Below are positions 43,500 through 50,542 of a stretch of DNA of 64,000 nucleotides, piece after piece (the stretch's first letter is position 1; the number at the start of each line of letters is the position of its first letter). Both the position numbers and the translations under genes were made by a program. This DNA comes from Vulcanimicrobiota bacterium (GTDB lineage Bacteria > Vulcanimicrobiota > Xenobia > Xenobiales > JADMJV01): contig JAHBVR010000020.1 in the NCBI GenBank assembly GCA_019637395.1, positions 80,087 to 144,086 on the forward strand. The letters are read 5' to 3'. The notes under the pieces are model-generated. The model was not told the origin of the DNA. It was given only the letters and a program-made list of their open reading frames with translations, and made no database searches.

Positions 43500-44147
43500 A
43501 TGTCGACCATTCCGCCGAAACCGCAACCTATCATCACCCAGCCGGGCGCCAAGTCGGTGAACGTGAAATTTACCGGTCCGGTGCTCAAGAACGAGGTCAT
43601 CGGGCGCATTCCGGGCGATGCTTATTCCCCCATGATCATCGATCTGGGCCTGGGCGGCAAAGACGATGTGGTGCGCCCGCAGCCACAGATGAAAGACGGC
43701 CAGCCGGTGATGGCCGAGCAGACCAAAGAGCTGAATCTCAAGCCTTATTCCCCGGTGTTGCGGGCTTTGAGCCGGGGAGCGATCGGGGCGGCCATCGGCG
43801 GCATCGTGGGTGCGGTGGTCGGCTATTTTGCCGGCGATATGGCCACGTTCGCCATCGGCGGAGCCGGTCTGGGGGCGGCCGCCGGCGGAGCCTGGGGCGC
43901 TCACTCGGTCAGGGACGATCAGGTGACCACCGATTGGCAGTTGACCCCGGTGACCCGGCACCGTCTCGACGGCTATGTCCATACGCCGGTAGCTCAGACG
44001 ACCACCACCACCGACAGCAAGGGCAATACCACTACCACCACCACCGGTTATTGGCACTATTACACGCCCAACGTCGAGCTCGACAAGGTGGGCGACCATC
44101 AATTCTGGGATCCGGTGGTACGCCACAGCAGCGACGAGAAGAAATAG
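43500..44147 (+). CDS. Glycine-zipper protein of unknown function
   Basis: 215 residues from ATG 43500, with a GGGGG run directly before it. A polar N-terminal part (~1-85) precedes a glycine-zipper membrane segment GAIGAAIGGIVGAVVGYFAG and AIGGAGLGAAAGGAWGAHS (~93-135). A Thr-rich stretch (TTTTTDSKGNTTTTTTGY) lies near the end. Such zippers insert in membranes or oligomerise. The opposite strand is also open here, but its composition (Arg/Gly/His-rich) marks it as a shadow. Confidence 0.65.
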   Translation: MSTIPPKPQPIITQPGAKSVNVKFTGPVLKNEVIGRIPGDAYSPMIIDLGLGGKDDVVRPQPQMKDGQPVMAEQTKELNLKPYSPVLRALSRGAIGAAIGGIVGAVVGYFAGDMATFAIGGAGLGAAAGGAWGAHSVRDDQVTTDWQLTPVTRHRLDGYVHTPVAQTTTTTDSKGNTTTTTTGYWHYYTPNVELDKVGDHQFWDPVVRHSSDEKK

Positions 44148-44187
44148 CTGCAACCGGATTGTAGCGCCCTGGTCCTAAAACCGGGGC

Positions 44188-44508
44188 ATGACGAGCGAGA
44201 CCTGGTTTCTGTTGGCCGACGAAAAGCGCGCCTCCCTGGTGGTGCCCTCCACTTACGGGCCTTATTATGAAATTGAAGACTGGCGCCGCCAGGCCGATGC
44301 GCAGGATTTTGCCGCCCAGGTAGCCGGACGTTTAAGCACGCTTCAGGCCCATTTCGATCAACTGGTGGTGGCCGCCCCACCGGCCATGCTGGAACATCTG
44401 CAGCGGGCTTATCCGGAGGAACTGCGCTGCAAGATCGGCGCCGAGCACGCGCGTTACCTGACCCATTTAAGCGCCCGCGAGTTACGCCAGGAACTGTCCT
44501 GTCTTTAG
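44188..44508 (+). CDS. Host-attachment-type (baeRF-like) protein
   Basis: 106 residues matching the 'protein required for attachment to host cells' family: WFLLADEKRASLVV at the start, DFAAQVAGRLSTLQAHFDQL, LVVAAPPAMLEHLQRAYPEE and THLSARELRQELS at the end. The family is related to eRF1-domain-like proteins; its role is poorly known. It is shorter than the usual ~140 residues, lacking part of the variable loop after residue 25. Starts 41 bases after the glycine-zipper gene. Confidence 0.78.
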   Translation: MTSETWFLLADEKRASLVVPSTYGPYYEIEDWRRQADAQDFAAQVAGRLSTLQAHFDQLVVAAPPAMLEHLQRAYPEELRCKIGAEHARYLTHLSARELRQELSCL

Positions 44509-44550
44509 AGGCCAATCCGCGCAGCGGATAGCCGCTCACCGGGATGTGCT

Positions 44551-44626
44551 CTAAATTGCCCCACTAACAGAACGCGGGAGAGGAGCCAGCTTGCTGGCGA
44601 CCGACCGCATGATTGGGGCAATTTAG
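44551..44626. repeat. REP-like palindromic element at the LysR 3' end
   Basis: A perfect 12-bp inverted repeat, CTAAATTGCCCC at 44551-44562 and its complement at 44615-44626, encloses a second hairpin, GCCAGC-tt-GCTGGC at 44585-44598. The inner sequence GGAGCCAGCTTGCTGGCGAC resembles the head of REP/REPIN elements known from pseudomonads. The last ~20 codons of the LysR gene lie inside it. Confidence 0.6.
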
Positions 44627-45490
44627 GGCCAGGTCGGCGAAGGCCTGGTGCAGCGGATTGAGGGGTTCCTCGCGGTAGGCCAGGGCCATTTCGATGTAGG
44701 GCTCATCCTGTAGATGGCGGTAGACGACGCCGCGAGCGTGCACCGTCTGCAGGGATTCGGGGACCATGGCCACGCCCAGGCCGGCGCCGACCAGACCGAC
44801 GATCGCGTGCATCTGGCCGACTTCCTGGACGATGCGCGGGGTAAAGCCGGCCTGCAGGCACCAGCCGATGATGCGGTCGTAGATGCCGGGGCCGTCGCGG
44901 CGCGGGAAGATAATGAAGCGGTCCTGGCGGAATTCGCGCAGGTGCAAGGGTTCCTGCCGGCTCAGGGGGTGGCTCTCGGGTAAGGCCAGGATCATGGCTT
45001 CGCGGTCGATGGCCTGAACGCGGAGATTGGTGGCGCTGGCCGGCAGGCGCACGAAACCGAAGTCCAGGCGCCGCTCCTGGAGGGCCAGCAACTGCTCGGC
45101 GCTACCCGACTCCTGGAGCTCCAGCACGACATGAGGATAGGCCTGGCGATAGTCGCGCAAGACCTGGGGAAAGATGCCGAAAGGCGCCGACGAGGCGAAC
45201 CCCAGGCGCAACCGGCCGCGCACTCCCTGACTGGCCTGTTGGGCGGCGCTGCTGGCGCGCGCCACCGCCTCCATGACTTTCTGGGCTTCCTCGAGAAAGA
45301 CCTGACCGGCTTCGGTCAATTCGACTTTGCGCTTGCTGCGCACAAAGAGCTGCACGCCCAGCTTTTCCTCGAGCTGGCGGATCTGCATGCTCAGCGGCGG
45401 CTGAGCCATATGCAAGTGCTCGGCGGCTCTGCCGAAGTGCAGTTGCTCGGCCACGGCCAGGAAGTAGCGAAAATGCCTTAGTTCAATCAT
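44564..45490 (-). CDS. LysR-family transcriptional regulator
   Basis: 308 residues. The N-terminal HTH is MIELRHFRYFLAVAEQLHFG with RAAEHLHMAQPPLSMQIRQL. The effector-binding domain (~90-295) has the LRLGFASSAPFGIFPQVLRD opening and QEVGQMHAIVGLVGAGLGVA. It is divergently paired with an MFS transporter, the classic arrangement of a LysR protein regulating its neighbour in response to an exported compound. The final residues (NHAVGRQQAGSSPAFC) are encoded by the REP-like palindrome and are probably not native to the family. Confidence 0.9.
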   Translation of the reverse strand: MIELRHFRYFLAVAEQLHFGRAAEHLHMAQPPLSMQIRQLEEKLGVQLFVRSKRKVELTEAGQVFLEEAQKVMEAVARASSAAQQASQGVRGRLRLGFASSAPFGIFPQVLRDYRQAYPHVVLELQESGSAEQLLALQERRLDFGFVRLPASATNLRVQAIDREAMILALPESHPLSRQEPLHLREFRQDRFIIFPRRDGPGIYDRIIGWCLQAGFTPRIVQEVGQMHAIVGLVGAGLGVAMVPESLQTVHARGVVYRHLQDEPYIEMALAYREEPLNPLHQAFADLALNCPNHAVGRQQAGSSPAFC

Positions 45491-45501
45491 ATGTAGAACG
45501 T

Positions 45502-45534
45502 ATTATAGCAAGACAAATAATATATTGGAAATAT
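45502..45534 (-). promoter_or_regulatory. Divergent LysR/MFS control region with promoter and dyad
   Basis: On the minus strand TATAAT (45507-45502) is preceded by TTCCAA (45530-45525) at 17-base spacing. That promoter would start the LysR transcript almost at its ATG. The overlapping dyad ATATT-gga-AATAT (45522-45534) fits the T-N11-A pattern of LysR boxes, which would allow autoregulation and control of the MFS gene. Inference from pattern only. Confidence 0.4.
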
Positions 45535-45563
45535 CAATCTGAAAGGCGTATGCTGACGGCGTT

Positions 45564-46694
45564 ATGAATCGCCCTCAAATCGCGGTCGCCGCCGGCGGCT
45601 TCGCGGCCTTCGTCAATATTTACGCGCTGCAGGCGCTGCTTCCCAGCCTCTGTGAAGTCTTCTCCGCCCCCCGCCATCAGGTCAGCCTGACGGTCACGGC
45701 CACCACCCTGGCGGTGGCGCTGGCCTCCCCCTGGGCCGGCCGCCTGGCCGCCGCCTGGGAGCGGCGCACGCTGGTGGCCGGCTCGCTGCTGGGCCTGGTG
45801 CTGACCACGCTGCTGGCGGCCACAGCCAAAAGTTTACCCGAGTTGATCCTGTGGCGTTTTGCCGAGGGTCTGTTTTTGCCGGCCCTGGTGGCTTCGCTGA
45901 TGGCCTTTGTGGCCGAGAACTGGCAGGGCAGCGCCCTGAGTCGCACCATGTGCAATTACGTAACCTGGACGGTCATCGGCGGTTTCCTGGGACGCTTTGT
46001 GGCCGGCTGGGCGGGGGCTCATTTGGGCTGGCGCGCCGCCCTGGGCATGACGGCAGGGCTCAACGCTTTGTCGGGCGCGTTATTGCTTATCAACCTGCCG
46101 CGCCGGGCCCCTTCGACTGTTTTGTCAGGCGAACAGGGCCTGGGATACTTTCTGCGGCAGGGGCCGTTTCAGGCGGCTTTTGTAAGCGGCTTCAACGTGC
46201 TCTTTTCACTGGTGGCCATGTTCACCTATATCACCTTCCGGCTCTCGGAACCGCCCTTTGCCCTGAGCGCCGACACGCTGGGAAGCATCTTCTGCGTTTA
46301 CCTGGTGGGCATCGTGGTCACGCCGCTGGCGGGCCGGCTGATGGCCCGCTGGGGCTTTCGCCGCTCTCTCCTGGGTGCGAGTGTGGCCGCCGCGGGTGGC
46401 GCGCTGCTCACGCTCAGTTCGAGCCTGGGGGTGGTGATTTTGGGCCTGACCTTGAGCTGCTGCGCGGCTTTCGTGGGTCAGGCCGGCACCAGCGGCTACG
46501 TAGGGGAACGCGGCGGCCCCGAGCGCGCCACCGTGCTGGGTCTGTATCTTTGCTTCTATTATCTGGGCGGCAGCGCCGGCGCGGCCCTGCCCGGATTGCT
46601 CTGGCCCTGGGGCGGTTGGACGGCCTGCGTGGGGCTGGTGGTGCTGCTTCAGGTGGTCACGCTACTTTTGGTCCGCTTCCGGTTTGCGGATTAG
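45564..46694 (+). CDS. MFS transporter (YnfM-like)
   Basis: 376 residues with twelve hydrophobic segments. Motif A-like WAGRLAAAWERRTLVAG follows helix 2-3, and LAGRLMARWGFRRSLLG is its repeat in the C-terminal half. This is typical of MFS exporters of the YnfM/arabinose-efflux-type group. Substrate unknown; probably an exported small molecule or drug controlled by the adjacent LysR protein. Its end overlaps the UspA gene on the opposite strand by 33 bases. Confidence 0.88.
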   Translation: MNRPQIAVAAGGFAAFVNIYALQALLPSLCEVFSAPRHQVSLTVTATTLAVALASPWAGRLAAAWERRTLVAGSLLGLVLTTLLAATAKSLPELILWRFAEGLFLPALVASLMAFVAENWQGSALSRTMCNYVTWTVIGGFLGRFVAGWAGAHLGWRAALGMTAGLNALSGALLLINLPRRAPSTVLSGEQGLGYFLRQGPFQAAFVSGFNVLFSLVAMFTYITFRLSEPPFALSADTLGSIFCVYLVGIVVTPLAGRLMARWGFRRSLLGASVAAAGGALLTLSSSLGVVILGLTLSCCAAFVGQAGTSGYVGERGGPERATVLGLYLCFYYLGGSAGAALPGLLWPWGGWTACVGLVVLLQVVTLLLVRFRFAD

Positions 46695-47108
46695 CAAGAC
46701 CGGGCAGCCGGCGTGGCGGGCCACTTTCTCGGCCACGCTGCCGATCATCCAGCGAGTGAAACCGTCGCGACCGTGGGAGTTCATGACGATGAGCGAGCAG
46801 TCGGGCTGCTGGCTGCGCTCGACAATACGCTGGGTGGCGTTACCTACGCCGTACTCCGCTTTGATGGGGAGGTTGCGCTCCTTGAAGCGCGCTTCCACCG
46901 CCAGCAGATAGCGCATGCACTGCGTTTCCAGCTCGTCCAGGCGCGTATCCATATCGGGAGCGTCTTGCGGACTCCAGACATCGGGCAAGATTCCCACCCG
47001 CAGTAAGATGACCTGGGCGGCGTATTTTTCGGCCAAGTCGAAGGCCCAGGGCAAAGCCTGTTCCGAGAGCGATGAGCCGTCCAGCGGCACCAGAATGGAT
47101 TGAATCAT
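46662..47108 (-). CDS. Universal stress protein (UspA family)
   Basis: 148 residues. The N-terminal strand and loop ILVPLDGSSLSEQALPWAFD and the ATP-binding tail VMNSHGRDGFTRWMIGSVAE followed by HAGCPVLLIRK are diagnostic. The G-x2-G-x9-G(S) nucleotide motif is essentially conserved. Stress-response ATP-binding protein, cytoplasmic. It begins 25 bases downstream of the superoxide dismutase gene on the same strand, so an oxidative-stress operon is plausible. Confidence 0.9.
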   Translation of the reverse strand: MIQSILVPLDGSSLSEQALPWAFDLAEKYAAQVILLRVGILPDVWSPQDAPDMDTRLDELETQCMRYLLAVEARFKERNLPIKAEYGVGNATQRIVERSQQPDCSLIVMNSHGRDGFTRWMIGSVAEKVARHAGCPVLLIRKPEADQK

Positions 47109-47133
47109 GCTCCTGGTAGTTCGCGCGCTTGAA

Positions 47134-47652
47134 CTATTTTCCTAGGCCGATGACGCCGACCGCGATGCGGTCCCCGGAATTGCCGGTGGGCTGCGTTTTC
47201 AAGTCATCTCTATCGGCGTGGATGACCACCGCCCGGCCCAGGATGCCTTCTTTGCCGAACAGGGAAACATCGTTCATAGTGAGTTCCAGATGGGCGTTGC
47301 CCTGGGCGTCGGACTTGAGATTGCCCATATCGCCGGCGTGGTGGTTATGGTCTTTGGGACCGGCGTGCTTGCCTTTCTTGGGATTGAAATGGCCGCCGGC
47401 GCTCATGCCGTCGTTAGCGGTGACGTCGCCGAACTCGTGGATGTGAAAGCCGTGTTCGGAATTGGGCTTGAGGCCTTTCACGTCGACGATGATCTTGACC
47501 TGGCTGGCACTGACCCAGTCGAAGCGCACGGTGCCTTCCACTTTGTTGTTCTTGGTGGGATGGATCACGGCGATGGCCTGCGGATCGGCGGCCAGGGCCG
47601 GAATGACGCTGCCCAGACTGAGCAGGGCTAAGGTGGCGATGCCTCTACGCAT
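47134..47652 (-). CDS. sodC: Cu/Zn superoxide dismutase lacking the conserved disulfide cysteines
   Basis: 172 residues. The signal peptide (TLALLSLGSVIPALA) exports it. Metal ligands are present: GFHIHEFGD (His70, His72), GGHFNP (His88), HAGPKDHNHHAGDMGN region (His96, His105 vicinity) and VIHADRDD (His145). The two cysteines that normally form the intrasubunit disulfide are absent: the positions read GDVTANDGM and RIAVGVIG. The rest of the fold and length are normal. Dismutates superoxide in the periplasm. Its ATG lies inside the 3' end of a small upstream gene. Confidence 0.92.
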   Translation of the reverse strand: MRRGIATLALLSLGSVIPALAADPQAIAVIHPTKNNKVEGTVRFDWVSASQVKIIVDVKGLKPNSEHGFHIHEFGDVTANDGMSAGGHFNPKKGKHAGPKDHNHHAGDMGNLKSDAQGNAHLELTMNDVSLFGKEGILGRAVVIHADRDDLKTQPTGNSGDRIAVGVIGLGK

Positions 47653-47806
47653 GGCTCAACTCCTGACCGGACTGGAGCACGGCCAGTTCGAGCTTCATCA
47701 ATTCGTGAAGAGCCAGCAGGGCCTGGCGCGTGTCGGGGGAGACGCTGGTAAGCATCTCGAGGAAGACCTTTTCGGCCGTGTCTTTGCGGTGTTTCAAGTC
47801 TGACAT
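47645..47806 (-). CDS. Small helical protein coupled to sodC
   Basis: 53 residues, ATG 47806 preceded by a perfect AGGAGGT with 4-base spacing. Entirely helical, charged: VFLEMLTSVSPDTRQALLAL then HELMKLELAVLQSGQELSHA. Its stop overlaps the sodC start by 8 bases (ATGCGTAG), so it is translated first and coupled to sodC. No family recognised. Confidence 0.75.
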   Translation of the reverse strand: MSDLKHRKDTAEKVFLEMLTSVSPDTRQALLALHELMKLELAVLQSGQELSHA

Positions 47807-47950
47807 GGTGACCTCCTAGAAGCTTTGCTCTTCTCCAGGGTAGCGGGTTGGAAGCGGAGGGGTGCAGGTATTTGCATACCCGACAGGAGGGACGGGAGGG
47901 ACCTCAATTCTTCAGCAGCTTGAGGGCCGTGGCTAAATCACCTTATTGGG

Positions 47951-48184
47951 TTAGTCGTGAACCCGATGGTGGTGAGCGTAAACTACGATTCTCCGGCTTC
48001 CCAGGCAGGTCACCTGACCGATGCGGCGGAGCGGAGCGGCCATCTTTTTCGAGGCCTGGACCGCTTCGAGCCCGAGATTACGCAATTTCCCAACCTGGGC
48101 CCGGTTCAGGTTCAGGTAGTAGAAGGTATCCTCATCGCGCCGGAACCAGATTTCGCAGACTTCCTTGGAGAGATTGCTTCTCAT
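47951..48184 (-). CDS. Small protein coupled to the YkgJ-like gene
   Basis: 77 residues, basic: EIWFRRDEDTFYYLNLNRAQ, then KLRNLGLEAVQASKKMAAPL and a His-rich end (VYAHHHRVHD). Starts inside the end of the upstream Fe-S protein gene (ATGA). No known domain recognised. A plus-strand frame across the same DNA is weaker in composition. Confidence 0.6.
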   Translation of the reverse strand: MRSNLSKEVCEIWFRRDEDTFYYLNLNRAQVGKLRNLGLEAVQASKKMAAPLRRIGQVTCLGSRRIVVYAHHHRVHD

Positions 48185-49164
48185 AGTCCTCCCAGAAACC
48201 GGCTGAATTGAGTGGCCAGAGGGTCGATGGCGCGGCCTCGCGAGCCGATGAGGATCTCGGCCTGCTCCAGGGAGGTCCAGAATTGGCCCTGGTGAGGCCA
48301 GAGGGCGCTGGTCAGGCGCAGCAGGCGGGGGATGAGAATCAGGCTCCAGAGGTTGTGCCGCAGGGGCCGGTGCAGGGTGAGCAGTTTGCGGTGCATGTAC
48401 ATACGGGCCCAGGCTTCGAGGACCCGGTCGTAGGCGTGATTTCTGGCTTGTTGCAGGTCCGGCCAGCTGCCCTGCCAGTCGCTGCCGGGGATTTGCAGGG
48501 CCGCGCCGGAGGCGAAAGCGGCGTCGGCATCCGGGGGGAGACTGAGAAGCAGTTTGAGAGCGGAGAATTCGGCCACCTCCAGCAGGGGCTGCAGGCCATG
48601 CTCATGAGCCAGTTCCGCGCAGGCCTGATCCAGCTCCAACTGGTGGAAGCGGGATTCCAGCCGGCGGTATTCTCCCCAACCGATCGAGTTGTGCTCGTCC
48701 AGGGGAATGGGATCGGGGACCTGGCTGATGATGGCCTGCGGAAGCAATTCGAGCAGCTCCAGGCTGTGTTCCAACATGGGCCGCCCGCTGTTCTGGCGGA
48801 TGGAGGTGCAAAAGAAGCTGGCTCCGATAAAGAGGCCGTCCGGCGTGCGCGTAAACTGGAACGGATACTGCTGGCAGGTGATGGGCTTGGCTCGGGCTCC
48901 CAGCTCGGCATGAATGTCGCAGAGCTTTTGCTCAGTGAGGAAGACACAGGTAGGCTCCTGGGGGGAGACCATATGCATGCTCAAGCTGCCGTCTTCACGC
49001 TTATAAAAAGCACTGCCGTGACTGGCGGCCACGCGCAGGCCCAGGGGGTGGTCGGAGAGTTGCTCGGCCACCCGGCTTTCCACCGGAACCGTGCCATAAA
49101 AAGAACAACTGCGCCCGCATTGGACGCAGTCGTAATTTTGACCGTGAGGAAAGTGCAGCTTCAC
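48181..49164 (-). CDS. YkgJ-type CxxCxxxC protein (putative Fe-S/zinc cluster)
   Basis: 327 residues. N-terminal CVQCGRSCSFYGTVPVE and later CDIHAE, CQQYPFQF give the cysteine pattern of the YkgJ/FliB-related family, thought to bind an iron-sulfur cluster or zinc. The rest (~130-325) is helical (LESRFHQLELDQACAELAHE, RVLEAWARMYMHRKLLTLHR). Functions in the family range from flagellin methylation to unknown. The first Met is well placed; the gene ends by overlapping the 77-residue protein gene. Confidence 0.82.
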   Translation of the reverse strand: MKLHFPHGQNYDCVQCGRSCSFYGTVPVESRVAEQLSDHPLGLRVAASHGSAFYKREDGSLSMHMVSPQEPTCVFLTEQKLCDIHAELGARAKPITCQQYPFQFTRTPDGLFIGASFFCTSIRQNSGRPMLEHSLELLELLPQAIISQVPDPIPLDEHNSIGWGEYRRLESRFHQLELDQACAELAHEHGLQPLLEVAEFSALKLLLSLPPDADAAFASGAALQIPGSDWQGSWPDLQQARNHAYDRVLEAWARMYMHRKLLTLHRPLRHNLWSLILIPRLLRLTSALWPHQGQFWTSLEQAEILIGSRGRAIDPLATQFSRFLGGL

Positions 49165-49193
49165 CCTTCCAGAGTTCGGCTTCGCCCGCGCTT

Positions 49194-49904
49194 TTACCCG
49201 TGAGCCAGAGCTCGTTCGGCCAGTTTTTCCTGACCGCTGACCACACCGATCAGACAGCCCAGCGCACTACCCACCAGGGCACCGCTCATCTGGAACCAGG
49301 CGGCGTTAATACCCAGCGGGCCGTGCGTCCCACCGGCCATCATGTAGGCCACCACGAAACCGAGGATACCGCCGGCGGTGAGACCGAAAGCCGCTTTCCT
49401 CGCGCTACTGCGGACCACCCGGCTGTCCCACTCGGTGAGCAGGCCGTAGGTCAAGCCCAGGGTCAGACCGTAGGCACCGTGCAAAATCATGTTGCCCATC
49501 AGCGGCAGCGGGCCGGCGCCCAGGCTAAATCCGAGCACGCCCGCTCCCACCATCGGGAAGAAGATGAGCACGGAGATCAGGAAAGGACCCATGGCGTAGA
49601 CCAATCCTTTTTGCCAGGACGGACCTTTCACTTTGTCGTGAAAGAAGGCTCCGTAGCCGATAGCCAGCAGCAGGCCGGCCATAAAGTGTAAAGTGATCGA
49701 GGTAAAGGGCGAGTTTTTCGCCGCCACGGTCAGAGTATTGTCGGTCAGGCGCTGAGCCCAAGAGGCGTCCGTGCCGGAAAACATGAGCATGCCCATGAAG
49801 GCCACCATCAGGACGATGAGCATAGCAGTTGAGGCAAAATAGCCGCACACATACGAGCGTGCCAGCCAGTCGCCTTGAGGTTGCTCGATTGGCTTGGAAT
49901 CCAT
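49194..49904 (-). CDS. Six-helix membrane protein of unknown function
   Basis: 236 residues from ATG 49904 with GGAGAA just upstream. Hydrophobic segments: TAMLIVLMVAFMGMLMFSG, FMAGLLLAIGYGAFFH, GLVYAMGPFLISVLIFFPMV, MILHGAYGLTLGLTYGLL, AAFGLTAGGILGFVVAYMMA, ALVGSALGCLIGVVSG. The GAYGLTLGLTYG glycine pattern suggests packed helices. No catalytic motif or family recognised. It lies 29 bases upstream of the Fe-S protein gene, same strand. Confidence 0.7.
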   Translation of the reverse strand: MDSKPIEQPQGDWLARSYVCGYFASTAMLIVLMVAFMGMLMFSGTDASWAQRLTDNTLTVAAKNSPFTSITLHFMAGLLLAIGYGAFFHDKVKGPSWQKGLVYAMGPFLISVLIFFPMVGAGVLGFSLGAGPLPLMGNMILHGAYGLTLGLTYGLLTEWDSRVVRSSARKAAFGLTAGGILGFVVAYMMAGGTHGPLGINAAWFQMSGALVGSALGCLIGVVSGQEKLAERALAHG

Positions 49905-49942
49905 TTCGAATTCTCCTTCACTATAAGGTCGACACCAGGGAC

Positions 49943-49966
49943 AACCCCCCCGTCAGCGGGGGGGTT
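49943..49966 (-). terminator. GC hairpin between two minus-strand genes
   Basis: A 10-bp perfect stem (AACCCCCCCG and complement) with a TCAG loop, just after the stop of the secreted protein gene at 49978. No T-run follows on either strand, so it may slow or stabilise rather than fully end transcription. Confidence 0.5.
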
Positions 49967-49977
49967 CCAGGCAAGCT

Positions 49978-50406
49978 CTAGCGGGGCATCTGCGGCAAGC
50001 CGTAGTGGGCGGTGTAGGGGCGTTCGGCGCTGGTCATGACCATGCCGGGGCCGTTGACCACGGCGCGCACCTGGAACTCGGGCTGCAGGATAGTCGGATT
50101 GACCGATTCACCACGGGCCGGGAGATAGTCGAGGGCCAGCCGCTTGTGAGGCATGATCTTCAGATAATTCTTATGGTCAAAGGTCTTGATGGTCTGCCAG
50201 TTGTCACCGTCGTTGGCGCGCACCTGCAGGTCGACGCTGGAAACTCGAGCCGCTTGAGCGCCGTTGTTGAACAGGTTGACGCGGATGTTGGTCGACTCCG
50301 CCTTGGGCGAGACCTGATTGATCAGGATATCGTCCACGCGCACTTCAGCCAGGGCCGGCAGGGCCAGGGCGGCCAGGGCCGCGCCTACGACAAAAAACTT
50401 CTTCAT
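49978..50406 (-). CDS. Secreted CARDB-like small protein
   Basis: 142 residues. Signal peptide FFVVGAALAALALPALA, then a single Ig/CARDB-like beta domain: VDDILINQVSPKAESTNIRV, NLFNNGAQAARVSSVDLQVR, LDYLPARGESVNPTI, FQVRAVVN. Start ATG 50406 has GGAGGT six bases upstream. Likely periplasmic or surface binding protein; no ligand indicated. Confidence 0.72.
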   Translation of the reverse strand: MKKFFVVGAALAALALPALAEVRVDDILINQVSPKAESTNIRVNLFNNGAQAARVSSVDLQVRANDGDNWQTIKTFDHKNYLKIMPHKRLALDYLPARGESVNPTILQPEFQVRAVVNGPGMVMTSAERPYTAHYGLPQMPR

Positions 50407-50542
50407 AGTTACCTCCAGTGGGTGTTTGTAACTTCATCCTAAGATCTGGCGGGGTTTTCCCCCAGTACGGCCGGTCACGCGAGCGCGGGTATCTTTGTAC
50501 TCGCCAGGGGGGATCGAGTCCAAGTCGAGGAACAGGCCTGGC

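Noticed and set aside
43302-44153. 283-residue minus-strand frame
   Set aside because: Antisense to the glycine-zipper protein and the MocR tail; rich in Arg, His and Gly, no domain recognised.
47867-47880. Short hairpin GGTAT-ttgc-ATACC as a regulator site
   Set aside because: The 5-bp stem is too short and no gene arrangement supports a function.
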